Assembly (NCBI RefSeq): GCF_000238275.3
Contig: NZ_AHCF03000003.1
Location: forward strand, 1,922,001 to 1,986,000
Length of the DNA stretch: 64,000 nt
Direction: 5' to 3'
Source: Pseudoalteromonas undina
Lineage (GTDB): Bacteria > Pseudomonadota > Gammaproteobacteria > Enterobacterales > Alteromonadaceae
Positions 43,867 through 53,998 of this stretch are shown here, piece by piece (positions within the stretch are counted from its first letter, which is position 1; each line of letters opens with the position of its first letter). The notes under the pieces were generated by a model. The model was not told where the DNA came from and ran no database searches. It was given only the letters and a program-made list of their open reading frames with translations. The position numbers and the translations under genes were made by a program.

Positions 43867-44043
43867 TGCTGTAATATATTTACCGCATATTGAACACTAA
43901 AAAATAAACTTATTTTTAACACTTAACCGCACTATCCCGACATTTAGTGTACTTTTAGCAACTAAACAACCAAAAAGCGGACATATGTCCTTACATTGGG
44001 TTGTTAAAAAATATAGCAAAATAACGCGACACTTTTTTAAATA

Positions 44044-44916
44044 CTACTTTTTCACTAATGAGCGTTTAAGAACAATTTCACCATCAATATGAATATCTCG
44101 CTGCGGGAATGCAATCACCACATCGTGTTGTTCAAACACTTCATAAATACTAAAACGAATATCACTGCGGACTTGTCTTAATCGAGTTTCTGATTCAGCG
44201 CAGACCCAAAAAATAGCATTAAAAACTAACGAGCTATCTGCAAAATCATCAAACAATACGGTTGATTGAGGCGTTGCCAGTATTGCCTCATGCTCATCTA
44301 ATACTTGCTGAATTAACTTTTTAACTAATAACACATCAGAGCCATAAGCTACGCCTACGCTCACAGATGAGCGCGCATTACCGTCAATAAGCGTCCAGTT
44401 GGTAACTGTGTTTTCTAATAACTGGCTATTGGGTATTAGCATATGAACACCGTCGTTCCTGCGAATACGAGTAGAGCGAGTATTAATGGTTTCAACCACC
44501 CCTTTTGCAGTGCCAACCTCTAAAAAGTCGCCAATACGGATTGGCCGCTCCCACATTAATATCCAGCCACTAATAAAGTTATTAATAATATTTTGTGCAC
44601 CGAACCCCACACCGATGGCAATGGCACCCGATACAAAGGCAAATGCGGTTAGTGGAATGTTGAGCACCTCAAGGGAGGTAAAAAGTAAAATCGCAATACT
44701 TAAAATGAAATAAAAACGCGTGAATAAATGCACTGCATCTGGGCTCATTTTTCGTGCAAGTAATGACTTTTTAATTAACTTGCCAATCTGAGTCACCACA
44801 ACCCACATAGTAAACAAAATTAGGGGTACTTGAATTACTTTTGCCACGGTAATGTGAATGTCGTTGTAGCTAAACAATACGAAGGCGAGAATGTGATTAA
44901 TTTGTTCTAAGTTCAT
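44044..44916 (-). CDS. MscS-family mechanosensitive channel
   Basis: 290 residues, small MscS type. About three membrane helices (about 22-40, 65-85, 92-125) with the pore helix 'GFGAQNIINNFISGWILMWERPI', then the beta domain 'RIGDFLEVGTAKGVVETINTRSTRIRRND' and 'IPNSQLLENTVTNWT'. Opens under membrane tension in hypo-osmotic shock. Monocistronic. The 289-bp gap to the divergent M3 peptidase gene (44917-45205) is AT-rich and shows no other feature. Confidence -1.
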   Translation of the reverse strand: MNLEQINHILAFVLFSYNDIHITVAKVIQVPLILFTMWVVVTQIGKLIKKSLLARKMSPDAVHLFTRFYFILSIAILLFTSLEVLNIPLTAFAFVSGAIAIGVGFGAQNIINNFISGWILMWERPIRIGDFLEVGTAKGVVETINTRSTRIRRNDGVHMLIPNSQLLENTVTNWTLIDGNARSSVSVGVAYGSDVLLVKKLIQQVLDEHEAILATPQSTVLFDDFADSSLVFNAIFWVCAESETRLRQVRSDIRFSIYEVFEQHDVVIAFPQRDIHIDGEIVLKRSLVKK

Positions 44917-45205
44917 TTATTTTCCATGTATAAGGTCGCACACAAACGATTATTTTTATGCGCTAATAATACCCCAAGTTTAGCATGCGGTTAGCTTAAA
45001 TACGCAGCAACAAACTTAAAGCTAATTGCATAATTGCTGTATTTTTCTACTTTTTTATTTACATACCGAGTTTTTATCACCTAATTTGCGTTTAAATCCC
45101 GCTTTAAATCGATAAACTTTGTTGTATATAAGTCAAAATTTGGTAAGTTAACTGGGTTTTCGACTCGAAAAGCCTATTTCGGCTACTATTTTTTATGGAG
45201 TTATT

Positions 45206-47341
45206 ATGCGTAAAACACTGATCGCCACTACGATTGCTAGTGCACTTTTATTATCTGCCTGTTCTTCTGAAAGCACCCAAGAAACAAAACAACAAAGCAC
45301 AGCACAAGTGCAAGATATCAACGCAAGCAATGTATTATTTAAACCAAGCCCATTGCAATACATGGCTCCTGAGTTTGATAAGTTTGGTACTACTGAATAC
45401 GAAGCTGCATTTGATGCAGGTATTGCACAACATAATGCAGAAATTTTGGCAATTGCCAATAATCCAGAACCAGCTACTTTTGAAAATACCTTGGTAGAAA
45501 TGGAGCTTGCTGGTGAACTATTAAACCGCGCATCAGCTGCATTCTACAACTTATCAGGTCTTATCTCTAACGATGAGTACCAACGCATTGATAAAAAAAT
45601 GGCGCCTGTGTTCTCAGCACACTCTGATGACATTTACCTAAATGGTGCATTATTCGAACGTGTACAAACAGTATACGACAGCAAAGATAAGTTAAGCGCT
45701 GAAGATCAACGTCTTGTTGATTTTTACTACAAACAATTTGTTAAAGCCGGTGCTAAATTAAACGATGCTGAAAAAGCAAAAATGCGTGAAATTAACGCTG
45801 AGCTTGCAAAGTTATCAACAGAGTTTTCTCAAAACGTATTAAAATCGTTTAAAGAAGACGTCATTTTAGTAACAGATAAAAGCAAACTAGCTGGTTTATC
45901 TGAAGGTGAAATTGCAGGTCTTGCAGCAGCTGCTAAAAAAGCAGGCAAAGATGGCTACATGATCACCCTAGTGAACACCACACAACAGCCTATTTTATCT
46001 AGCCTTGAAAACCGTGAACTGCGTGAGCAGATTTTTAAAGCATCAACCAACCGTGCAGCTAAAACCAACGGCCCTATCATTATTAAAGAAACTAACCTAC
46101 GTGCACAAAAAGCAGAACTGTTAGGCTTTAAAGATTGGGCTTCGTATGTAATGACTTCACGCATGGCTCAAACCACTGATAACGTGTACGGTATTTTAGA
46201 TGACCTAGCGCCAAAAGCAGTTGAAAAAGCGCAAGCAGAAGCAAAAGCGATTCAAAAAGTAATTAACGATTCTGGTGAAAGTTTTGAACTAAAACCATGG
46301 GATTGGTCTTTCTATGCAGAAAAAGTGCGTGCTGAAAAATACGACCTAGATCCAGCCTTAGTTAAGCCTTACTTTGAAATGCAATCGGTTATTCATAACG
46401 GTTTATTCTTTGCAATGGAAAAACTTTACGGCATTACATTCAAAGAGCGTAAAGACCTACCGCTTTATCACGAAGACGTCATGGCGTTTGAAGTATTTAA
46501 TGCTGATGGCAGCGCAATAGGCTTATTTTACATGGACCCATATGCACGTGAAGGTAAACGTGGCGGTGCATGGATGAGTGCATACGTAAGCCAAAGCGGC
46601 TTAAAAGGCACAAAACCGGTTATTTATAATGCACAAAATATTCCAAAGCCAGCAGAAGGCGAGCCAACGTTAATGACGTTTGACGAAGTGTCAACTATGT
46701 TCCATGAGTTTGGTCATGCAGCACACGGTTTATTCTCTGACGTTAAATACCCAAGCCTAGCAGGTACTGCTACAGCGCGTGATTTTGTTGAATTTCCATC
46801 ACAAGCACATGAAGACTGGATGATTGAGCCAAGTGTATTAGCTAACTACGCTAAGCATTACAAAACAGGTGAGCCAATTCCTCAAGCACTACTTGATAAA
46901 GTACTTGAGTCGCAAAAGTTCAACCAAGGTTTTGGTACCACTGAATATTTAGCTGCAGCACTACTGGATATGGAATGGCACTCATTTGGTTCTGACAAAA
47001 AAGTAACTGATGTACAACAGTTTGAAAGTGAAGCGTTAAAGGCACACGGTATTGATTACTACCCTGTACCACCTCGTTATAAATCAAACTACTTTAGCCA
47101 TACGTTTGCAGGTGGTTACTCAGCGGGTTACTACGCTTACCTGTGGACTGAAGTATTTGCAGCCGATGCGTTTGCTCACATGGAAAACAACGGTGGCTTA
47201 ACGCGCGAAAATGGCGATAAGTTCCGTAAAGAGATCCTATCAAAAGGTAATAGCCGTGACTTAATGCAAAGCTACATCGAGTTTAGAGGCCAAAAACCAA
47301 CGACTGATGCATTACTTAAGCGCCGTGGTTTAGTTGATTAA
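45206..47341 (+). CDS. M3 family oligopeptidase, lipoprotein (Dcp-like)
   Basis: 711 residues. Lipoprotein signal with lipobox LSAC, Cys19 lipidated. Catalytic HEFGH zinc motif with H500, E501 and H504, and downstream 'ARDFVEFPSQAHEDW', typical of peptidyl-dipeptidase Dcp and oligopeptidase A. It removes dipeptides or cuts short peptides. Dcp in enterics is not a lipoprotein; here the N-terminus places it on the outer or inner membrane facing the periplasm. It may work with the secreted subtilase and POT transporter on external protein, which is inference. Ends with a strong terminator. Confidence -1.
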   Translation: MRKTLIATTIASALLLSACSSESTQETKQQSTAQVQDINASNVLFKPSPLQYMAPEFDKFGTTEYEAAFDAGIAQHNAEILAIANNPEPATFENTLVEMELAGELLNRASAAFYNLSGLISNDEYQRIDKKMAPVFSAHSDDIYLNGALFERVQTVYDSKDKLSAEDQRLVDFYYKQFVKAGAKLNDAEKAKMREINAELAKLSTEFSQNVLKSFKEDVILVTDKSKLAGLSEGEIAGLAAAAKKAGKDGYMITLVNTTQQPILSSLENRELREQIFKASTNRAAKTNGPIIIKETNLRAQKAELLGFKDWASYVMTSRMAQTTDNVYGILDDLAPKAVEKAQAEAKAIQKVINDSGESFELKPWDWSFYAEKVRAEKYDLDPALVKPYFEMQSVIHNGLFFAMEKLYGITFKERKDLPLYHEDVMAFEVFNADGSAIGLFYMDPYAREGKRGGAWMSAYVSQSGLKGTKPVIYNAQNIPKPAEGEPTLMTFDEVSTMFHEFGHAAHGLFSDVKYPSLAGTATARDFVEFPSQAHEDWMIEPSVLANYAKHYKTGEPIPQALLDKVLESQKFNQGFGTTEYLAAALLDMEWHSFGSDKKVTDVQQFESEALKAHGIDYYPVPPRYKSNYFSHTFAGGYSAGYYAYLWTEVFAADAFAHMENNGGLTRENGDKFRKEILSKGNSRDLMQSYIEFRGQKPTTDALLKRRGLVD

Positions 47342-47365
47342 TTAATATTTTTAATCAACTGATAT

Positions 47366-47390
47366 AAAAGCCCGCTTGCGGGCTTTTATT
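47366..47390 (+). terminator. M3 peptidase gene terminator
   Basis: Stem AAAAGCCCGC / GCGGGCTTTT with a two-base loop, then T-rich. Confidence -1.
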
Positions 47391-47441
47391 GTTTATAGAA
47401 CAATATATAACAGATAAACTGACACCATTACTTAAGACAAG

Positions 47442-48296
47442 ATGAGTGTTATGGGCTATTTATTTGCAGTTACCCTTCTTTGGGCGTTTTCGTTTAGTTT
47501 AATTGGTGTGTATTTAGCTGGCCAAGTTGATGCGTGGTTTAGTGTGCTAATTCGTGTGGCTTTAGCAGCGTTAGTATTTTTGCCTTTTTTAAAGAAAATC
47601 CCTACCCCACTTGCGTTTAAACTCATGCTGATAGGCGCACTGCAACTGGGGGTTATGTATGGCTTTTATTACCACTCATTTTTGTTTTTAAGTGTGCCAG
47701 AAGTGCTGTTATTTACTGTAATGACCCCGCTTTACATTACGCTTTTAAACGATGCGCTAAATAAACAGTTTAATCCGCAGTTTTTTATCGTCGCGTTTAT
47801 TGCCGTGTTAGGGGCTATTACCATTCGTTATGAAAACTTAGACAGCAACTTTTTAGTCGGATTACTACTGGTTCAAGGCGCTAATATTAGCTTTGCTATC
47901 GGCCAAGTAACCTACAAGCGATTAATGCTTAATAAACAACTCGATGATAAAACCGTATTTGGTTGGTTTTTTATTGGCGCACTAATTGTTGCAAGCGCCT
48001 GTTACGCCTTATTTGGTGATCTTAACAAATTACCAAGTACCTCAACTCAATGGGGCATACTGATTTATTTAGGCATTGTGGCCTCCGGTTTAGGCTACTT
48101 TATGTGGAATAAAGGCGCGACGCTTGTTAATGTTGGCGCGCTGGCGGTGATGAACAACTTGCTTATTCCTGCCGGTATTATTGTTAATGTACTTATTTGG
48201 AATAGAGACGCAGACCTACTTAGATTAACTATTGGCGCGGGAGTGATGCTGTCTGCCTTAGTGGTAAACCAAATAATGGCTAAATCAGCAAATTAA
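47442..48296 (+). CDS. EamA/DMT-family membrane transporter
   Basis: 284 residues, about ten helices in two EamA halves ('LLWAFSFSLIGVYLAG', 'ALQLGVMYGFYYHSFLFLSVPEVLLFTVMTPLY', 'IVASGLGYFMWNKGATLVNVGALAVMNNLLIPAGI'). Probable exporter of metabolites such as amino acids; substrate unknown. Both the ATG at 47442 and the one three codons later are possible; neither has a strong ribosome site. Monocistronic, 69 bp before the next lipoprotein gene. Confidence -1.
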   Translation: MSVMGYLFAVTLLWAFSFSLIGVYLAGQVDAWFSVLIRVALAALVFLPFLKKIPTPLAFKLMLIGALQLGVMYGFYYHSFLFLSVPEVLLFTVMTPLYITLLNDALNKQFNPQFFIVAFIAVLGAITIRYENLDSNFLVGLLLVQGANISFAIGQVTYKRLMLNKQLDDKTVFGWFFIGALIVASACYALFGDLNKLPSTSTQWGILIYLGIVASGLGYFMWNKGATLVNVGALAVMNNLLIPAGIIVNVLIWNRDADLLRLTIGAGVMLSALVVNQIMAKSAN

Positions 48297-48365
48297 TCAC
48301 TCTGTAGTGAAATTGTCATTAATAATTAGTAAGGTAGCGTCCACTTTTATTTTTAAGGACAAATA

Positions 48366-49691
48366 ATGAAGCGCATACCTTTTCTAACAACTTTTTTATT
48401 ATTAAGCTCACTCGCTGGCTGTGATGACGATGTAAAAATAGTCGAAAAAGAAGTGGTTGTTACCAACACTGACGTTGAAATTGTTGAAGTACCTACCCCT
48501 GTTATTGTTGAAGTAGCTCAAGGCACCAATACGCAACTAGGTACTCGCCCCGACTACTTAATTGACGATATGGCTGACAGCGCACTAAAAACACAATTAG
48601 AATCGTGTAAAGAAGGCCCTTTTTATCGTACTGATTTTTCAATTGGTCACCGTGGTGCCCCCATGCAATACCCAGAGCACACACAAGAGTCTTACTTAGC
48701 GGCTGCTCGTATGGGCGCTGGTATTGTCGAATGCGATGTAACCTTTACCAATGATAAAGAGCTAGTATGCCGCCATTCTCAGTGCGACTTGCACACCACC
48801 ACTAATATTTTAGCTATTCCAGAACTTGCGGCTAAATGCAGTGAGCCATTTACTCCAGCAAACTCTAACAGTGGCACGCCTGCTTCAGCTAAATGTTGTA
48901 CCAGTGATATTAGCTTGGCAGAGTTTTTAACCCTTGAGGGTAAAATGGATGGCGCAAACACCAGTGCCACCAATGTTAGCGATTACATGAAAGGTACACC
49001 AAGTTGGCGCACTGACTTATACGCCACCTCAGGTACTCTCATGACCCATAAACAAAGTATTGCACTATTTAAACAGCTCGGAGTAAAAATGACCCCAGAG
49101 CTTAAATCACCTCAAGTGAGTATGCCCTTTAACGGTATGACCCAAGCGCAATACGCACAAAAAATGCTAGATGAATACACGCAAATGGAGGTACCCGCTT
49201 CGCGTGTTTTTCCGCAATCATTTAATTTAGCTGACGTACAATATTGGATTAATACTAACCCTGAATTTGCAGCGCAAAGCGTTTATTTAGATGGCCGAGA
49301 CAGCGATGCAGGGTTTGATCCTAACAATCCCGACACATGGCAACCTAGTATGGCTTCGCTTTTTAATGACGGTGTTAAAATTATTGCTCCACCCATTTGG
49401 ATGCTATTAACCATAGATAATGAAAGTAATATAGTGCCATCACAGTACGCTATTGATGCTAAAGCCGCAGGGCTTAATATTATTGCATGGAGTCTTGAAC
49501 GTTCAGGACCGCTGAATAATGGAGGCGGATACTATTACCAGTCAATTAGTGATGTTATAGATAACGATGGTGACATGATGGCCGTGGTTGATGTACTTGC
49601 AAAAGAGGTTGGTGTAATCGGTATATTTTCTGATTGGCCAGCTACGGTTAGCTATTACGCAAGTTGCAATAAAATGCCTGCAAGTATTTAA
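48366..49691 (+). CDS. Glycerophosphodiester phosphodiesterase, lipoprotein (GlpQ-like)
   Basis: 441 residues. Lipobox LAGC with Cys19. After a Val-rich linker, the GDPD TIM barrel begins with 'FSIGHRGAP' (catalytic H95), '[10 protein letters not shown]' and '[24 protein letters not shown]' (Glu/Asp metal ligands and second His). It hydrolyses glycerophosphodiesters to glycerol-3-phosphate and alcohol, so it scavenges phosphate and glycerol outside the inner membrane. Longer than GlpQ, with an inserted Cys-containing loop (about residues 135-190, including CC and several single Cys) that may be disulfide-bonded. Monocistronic. Confidence -1.
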   Translation: MKRIPFLTTFLLLSSLAGCDDDVKIVEKEVVVTNTDVEIVEVPTPVIVEVAQGTNTQLGTRPDYLIDDMADSALKTQLESCKEGPFYRTDFSIGHRGAPMQYPEHTQESYLAAARMGAGIVECDVTFTNDKELVCRHSQCDLHTTTNILAIPELAAKCSEPFTPANSNSGTPASAKCCTSDISLAEFLTLEGKMDGANTSATNVSDYMKGTPSWRTDLYATSGTLMTHKQSIALFKQLGVKMTPELKSPQVSMPFNGMTQAQYAQKMLDEYTQMEVPASRVFPQSFNLADVQYWINTNPEFAAQSVYLDGRDSDAGFDPNNPDTWQPSMASLFNDGVKIIAPPIWMLLTIDNESNIVPSQYAIDAKAAGLNIIAWSLERSGPLNNGGGYYYQSISDVIDNDGDMMAVVDVLAKEVGVIGIFSDWPATVSYYASCNKMPASI

Positions 49692-49752
49692 ACTTTAGGG
49701 CGTGTTTATTTGACCGCGCTCAGCTATTATATTTATTTTACTGAGCGCTTTT

Positions 49753-50502
49753 ATGATCATTCAACACCATAACGCTGACTTACCAACGCCTACAGGGTTA
49801 ATGCGAACCACTATTTACCGCCCACAAACATCGGGGCAATACCCTGCCATTATTTTTTATTCTGAAATTTTCCAGCAAACGGCACCTATTGCCCGCAGTG
49901 CAGCTATTTTAGCCAGTCATGGTTTTGTGGTACTTGTGCCAGAAGTGTTTCATGAGCTTAACCCTATCGGAACTGTGCTGGCTTATGATGACGAAGGTAA
50001 AGATAAAGGTAATAACGATAAATGGGCTAAACCTTTAGAGCATCATGATAGCGACACACAAAGCCTTATCGACTTTGTAAAACGCCAAAGTTATTGTTCA
50101 GGAAATGTTGGGGCTATGGGAGTGTGTATTGGTGGGCATTTAGCTTACAGAGCCGCATTAAACCCACTCATAAAAGCTGCATTTTGTTTATACGCCACCG
50201 ATATACACAGTAATACACTGCCCGCACAACCCGGTAATAACTCATTTGAACGCATGGCCGACATACTCGGTGAAATTCATTTTATTTGGGGTAAACAAGA
50301 CCCTCATGTACCACAAGATGGCCGAGACAAAATATACCAACAAGCTGTTCGTACTGACATAAATTACCAATGGCAAGAAGTTAACGCGCAACATGCCTTT
50401 ATGCGTGATGAAGGCGAGCGCTACGATGCAGCTCTTGCCATAGCAATGTATCAACAAGCTGTTGCCTTATTTAACCGAGCGCTAGCCCTTACGCATACCT
50501 AA
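49753..50502 (+). CDS. Dienelactone hydrolase family protein
   Basis: 249 residues, alpha/beta hydrolase. The nucleophile is C125 in GVCIGGH, as in dienelactone hydrolases; the Asp is in 'WGKQDPHVP' and the His in 'NAQHAFMRD'. Usual substrates are carboxymethylenebutenolides or small esters; the true substrate is unknown. Its 3' end overlaps the convergent LysR gene by 21 bp. Confidence -1.
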   Translation: MIIQHHNADLPTPTGLMRTTIYRPQTSGQYPAIIFYSEIFQQTAPIARSAAILASHGFVVLVPEVFHELNPIGTVLAYDDEGKDKGNNDKWAKPLEHHDSDTQSLIDFVKRQSYCSGNVGAMGVCIGGHLAYRAALNPLIKAAFCLYATDIHSNTLPAQPGNNSFERMADILGEIHFIWGKQDPHVPQDGRDKIYQQAVRTDINYQWQEVNAQHAFMRDEGERYDAALAIAMYQQAVALFNRALALTHT

Positions 50503-51402
50503 TGCCGTATGCTGTTTTACAAAATACGCTTTTAAATAATCAACAAACAAACGTAACTTTTTAGACCCCGTCGCTCCTGGCGGGAAAACTCCGTACAATT
50601 CAATGTCTTTGCTTTTGTAGTCGTCCATTATAATTTGCAGTAAACCCGCTTGTACTTTTGGCCATGCATCGTATAGCGGTATACGCCCTATGCCATGTCC
50701 TGCCTCTACAAATGCAGTCCGTGCAGCGGCATTATTGGTACTGAGCGATCCTTGCATAGTAATGTCGACTTTTTTACCGTCTTTTTGCAAGGTCAAGATT
50801 TTGCTCCCTAACTGATAAACCACCCACTGGTGCTGTGCTAATTCATCGGGCGTAGTGGGCTTACCATAATGTGCAAAATAATTAGGCGCGCCACAAATAC
50901 AGGTACTCATAGTGGTTAACTTAGTTGCCTGTAGGTTTGAATCGCGCAGCGCAACCCCCCTAATAGCAAAATCAAAGCCGTGTTTAATAATATCCACCAC
51001 ATCATCAGTTAGCTGTAAATCTATATCAATTTTGGGGTATTGGCGCTTAAAGGTATTAATTGCAGGCACTATTAATTGCATCCCCACATTAACCGGGCAA
51101 CTAATTTTTAATAACCCTTGAGGCTCACTTTTTATATTTTCTATTTGTTGATTGGCAGCATTAGCCTGCTCGGTAATAACTCGGCAACGCTCATAGTAAG
51201 CCATACCGGCTTCAGTAAGGGCCATGGTCCGTGTTGAACGATTAAGTAAGGTTACTTCAAGTTGCGTTTCTAGCTTTTTTAAATGATAACTGGCTACCGC
51301 CCGTGTTAACCCTAGTTGCTTTGCCGCTGCAGTTAAACTGCCCTGCTCAACTATTTGTGCAAATACCACCATACTTTTTAATTGTTCAAACGAGACTTTC
51401 AT
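50482..51402 (-). CDS. LysR-type transcriptional regulator
   Basis: 306 residues. The N-terminal winged helix-turn-helix (about 1-65, 'GSLTAAAKQLGLTRAVASYHLKKLE') is followed by a LysR substrate-binding domain of the CrgA/AaeR-like subgroup ('LLKISCPVNVGMQLIVPAINTFKRQYP'). It is divergent from the DJ-1/PfpI gene with a 153-bp gap, so that gene is its first candidate target. Effector unknown. Confidence -1.
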   Translation of the reverse strand: MKVSFEQLKSMVVFAQIVEQGSLTAAAKQLGLTRAVASYHLKKLETQLEVTLLNRSTRTMALTEAGMAYYERCRVITEQANAANQQIENIKSEPQGLLKISCPVNVGMQLIVPAINTFKRQYPKIDIDLQLTDDVVDIIKHGFDFAIRGVALRDSNLQATKLTTMSTCICGAPNYFAHYGKPTTPDELAQHQWVVYQLGSKILTLQKDGKKVDITMQGSLSTNNAAARTAFVEAGHGIGRIPLYDAWPKVQAGLLQIIMDDYKSKDIELYGVFPPGATGSKKLRLFVDYLKAYFVKQHTALGMRKG

Positions 51403-51555
51403 GGACGCTCCAGTGCGGTTTTAACTTCAACCCCTAATTGTATCAATTATTAAATCAATAAAGTTAAATTTATCATCGTTGTTTAAGGTTGGGTTAGTGC
51501 ATATAGTAATTGCTAAGCAAAGATTACAATTTTAAATCATCAGAAGGAAAAAATA

Positions 51556-52239
51556 ATGGCTAAGAAAATACTAATGGTACTTACTTCACACGCTGATTTA
51601 GGCAATACCGGTGAGAAAACAGGTTTTTGGGTAGAAGAATTCGCCGCCCCTTATTATGCATTTGTAGATGCTGGCGCAGAAATCACTCTAGCTTCACCAA
51701 ACGGTGGCCAACCACCAATCGACCCAACCAGTACACTAGCCGACTTCCAGACTGATGCAACCAAGCGATACGACAACGACAGTGCAGCGCAAGCATTAAT
51801 GGCAAACACAAAAGTACTAAGTGAACTGAATGCTTCAGATTTTGATGCGGTATTTTATCCAGGCGGCCATGGCCCATTATGGGATTTAGTAGATAACACA
51901 GATTCAATCTCGCTCATCGAAGATTTTGTAAAATTACAAAAGCCAGTGGCAGCAGTGTGTCATGCGAGCGCCGCATTTTTAAATACAAAAGATGCTGATG
52001 GCAATGCATTGGTTGCGGGTAAAAAAGTTACCGGCTTTAGTAACACTGAAGAAGCCGCTGTACAATTAACAGATGTAGTGCCATTTTTAGTCGAAGACGA
52101 GCTGATCAAAAAAGGTGGTGACTATCAAAAAACCGACGACTGGGGCGTGCTTGCGCTTGAAGACGGTTTAGTGATCACCGGTCAAAACCCTGCAAGCTCT
52201 GAGCTAGCAGCTAAAAAATTACTTACCAAGCTTGGTTAA
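51556..52239 (+). CDS. DJ-1/PfpI family protein (type 1 glutamine amidotransferase-like)
   Basis: 227 residues. DJ-1/PfpI fold with nucleophile elbow C135-H136 in 'AAVCHASAAFL', an acidic partner near residue 27 (WVEE) and 'YPGGHGPLWDL'. Close to the HchA/YajL-like group linked to methylglyoxal or electrophile stress, but the activity is not proven. Strong ribosome site (AGAAGGAAAAA). Divergent from LysR; ends in a terminator. Confidence -1.
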   Translation: MAKKILMVLTSHADLGNTGEKTGFWVEEFAAPYYAFVDAGAEITLASPNGGQPPIDPTSTLADFQTDATKRYDNDSAAQALMANTKVLSELNASDFDAVFYPGGHGPLWDLVDNTDSISLIEDFVKLQKPVAAVCHASAAFLNTKDADGNALVAGKKVTGFSNTEEAAVQLTDVVPFLVEDELIKKGGDYQKTDDWGVLALEDGLVITGQNPASSELAAKKLLTKLG

Positions 52240-52256
52240 TTACAATTAATCAGCAT

Positions 52257-52288
52257 AAAAAGCACAGTTTAATCGCTGTGCTTTTTAA
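52257..52288 (+). terminator. DJ-1/PfpI gene terminator
   Basis: Stem AAAAAGCACAG / CTGTGCTTTTT, eight-base loop. Confidence -1.
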
Positions 52289-52352
52289 TTTGCTTTTCAT
52301 TACTCACCACTATTCCTATACTGGCCACTCTTAATATAAATAAGGGCACCGT

Positions 52353-52958
52353 ATGCAAAATAAACCATCCACCTTGTCGTTACTTAGCAGTACCCGTTTT
52401 GCCATTATAAGTATTGTGACTATTTGTTTTGTGTTGCAACTAATTAATAGCCTGCCAGGCATTAGTTTAAATGGTTTAGGTATTTACCCACGCAGCATTC
52501 AAGGGCTGATTGGTATTCTTTGCGCTCCCTTTTTACACGGTAGCTGGTGGCATTTTGCTAGTAATATGCTGCCCTTCATTGTTTTAAGCTGGTTAATTTG
52601 CCAATACAGCGTAAAGCGTTTTTATAGTGTATTTATATTCACCGCATTAGTCGGTGGATTACTGGTATGGATGTTTGCTCGTGGCAATATTCATGTCGGC
52701 TTAAGTGGCGTTATTTATGGGTTATGGGGATTTATTTTATGCTATGGCATTGTAAGACGTTCTTTTAAATCTATTTTTATAGCCGTGGTGGTGGCCTTTT
52801 TATACAGTGGTTTTATTTGGGGCGTGTTACCACAGCGGTTTCACATCTCGTTTGAAAGCCATCTGTTTGGCGCACTTAGTGGATTCTTTTTAGGGTATAA
52901 ATTAGCAAAAGCAGATAAATTAAAAGCAACAACGGGCAAAGCAAATACGTACGTTTAA
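52353..52958 (+). CDS. Rhomboid-family intramembrane serine protease
   Basis: 201 residues, about six helices. Catalytic dyad S118 in 'HVGLSGVIYGLWG' (GxSG) and H170 in 'FESHLFGALSG'; helix 2 has 'HGSWWHFASNMLPFIVL' with the conserved His and Asn. Cuts membrane proteins within the bilayer; the substrate is unknown. The GST gene follows 17 bp later, so they are likely co-transcribed. Confidence -1.
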   Translation: MQNKPSTLSLLSSTRFAIISIVTICFVLQLINSLPGISLNGLGIYPRSIQGLIGILCAPFLHGSWWHFASNMLPFIVLSWLICQYSVKRFYSVFIFTALVGGLLVWMFARGNIHVGLSGVIYGLWGFILCYGIVRRSFKSIFIAVVVAFLYSGFIWGVLPQRFHISFESHLFGALSGFFLGYKLAKADKLKATTGKANTYV

Positions 52959-52975
52959 ACTATTAGAGGCTATTT

Positions 52976-53818
52976 ATGAGTGATAACAACGACTACACCC
53001 CAGCAAAAGTATGGACATGGGACAATGAAAGTGGCGGTAAATTTGCAAACATTAACCGCCCAATTGCAGGTGCAACTCACGATAAAACACTGCCTATTGG
53101 CAAACATTCATTTCAGCTTTACTCATTAGCGACCCCCAACGGGCAAAAAGTCAGTATTATGTTTGAAGAGCTATTAGAGCTTGGTATTACTGAGGCTGAG
53201 TACGATGCTTATTTAATTAATATTGGTGAAGGCGACCAGTTTGGCTCTGATTTTGTTGATATAAACCCAAACTCAAAAATACCTGCGTTGATGGATCACT
53301 CTACAACACCAGCAACCCCTGTATTCGAATCAGGCGCTATTTTACAATACCTTGGCGAAAAGTTTGATGCGCTTATTCCTAATGATTTTCAAGCTAAAAC
53401 ACAATGTCGTAATTGGCTGTTTTGGCAAATGGGATCGGCGCCTTATTTAGGTGGCGGCTTTGGTCACTTTTACAGCTATGCGCCAACCAAAATGCAATAC
53501 CCGATTGATCGTTTCACCATGGAAACTAAGCGTCAGCTAGATGTACTAAACCGCCATTTAAGTGACAACGAATACATGGCAGGCAGTGAATATTCAATTG
53601 CCGACATTGCCATATGGCCATGGTATGGCTCACTGGTATTAGGCGACATATATGATGCCGCTGAATTTTTAGATGTTGCATCTTATACCCATGTGGTTCG
53701 TTGGGCTAAGCAAATAGCTGTGCGCCCAGGTGTAAAACGAGGCCGCCGTGTTAATCGTACTTGGGGCCCAGAAGAAGAACAAATGGCAGAGCGCCACAGC
53801 GCCCAAGACTTTAAATAA
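52976..53818 (+). CDS. yghU: YghU-type glutathione S-transferase / disulfide-bond reductase
   Basis: 280 residues. The long N-terminal extension 'DYTPAKVWTWDNESGGKFANINRPIAGATHDK' is the YghU signature. A thioredoxin-fold domain follows, then an all-helical GST domain with 'YSIADIAIWPW'. YghU in E. coli binds two glutathiones and reduces disulfides and peroxides. It is not a maleylacetoacetate isomerase, so it does not fill the gap in tyrosine catabolism. Terminator follows. Confidence -1.
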   Translation: MSDNNDYTPAKVWTWDNESGGKFANINRPIAGATHDKTLPIGKHSFQLYSLATPNGQKVSIMFEELLELGITEAEYDAYLINIGEGDQFGSDFVDINPNSKIPALMDHSTTPATPVFESGAILQYLGEKFDALIPNDFQAKTQCRNWLFWQMGSAPYLGGGFGHFYSYAPTKMQYPIDRFTMETKRQLDVLNRHLSDNEYMAGSEYSIADIAIWPWYGSLVLGDIYDAAEFLDVASYTHVVRWAKQIAVRPGVKRGRRVNRTWGPEEEQMAERHSAQDFK

Positions 53819-53836
53819 AAGTCAAAACAGTTCAAT

Positions 53837-53862
53837 AAGCCAGCTGCTTAGCTGGCTTTTTT
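53837..53862 (+). terminator. yghU terminator
   Basis: Stem AAGCCAGCT / AGCTGGCTT with a four-base loop, then T6. Confidence -1.
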
Positions 53863-53998
53863 ATGCCCATTAATAAAAAATATTGAATCATATTTCAGGT
53901 TTATATTTTTATAAAAAAATTAAATAATTTCCTTTTAAAACAGGAAAACACGCCAAAATAGACTAACTTTAATAAAAATTACTAACATAAAGTTTATT

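Noticed and set aside
49692..49752. Operon of glycerophosphodiesterase with the dienelactone hydrolase
   Set aside because: Gap of 61 bp and unrelated functions; possible read-through but no evidence for a functional unit.
52976..53818. Maleylacetoacetate isomerase completing the tyrosine pathway
   Set aside because: The long N-terminal extension and sequence fit YghU, not the shorter zeta-class MaiA.
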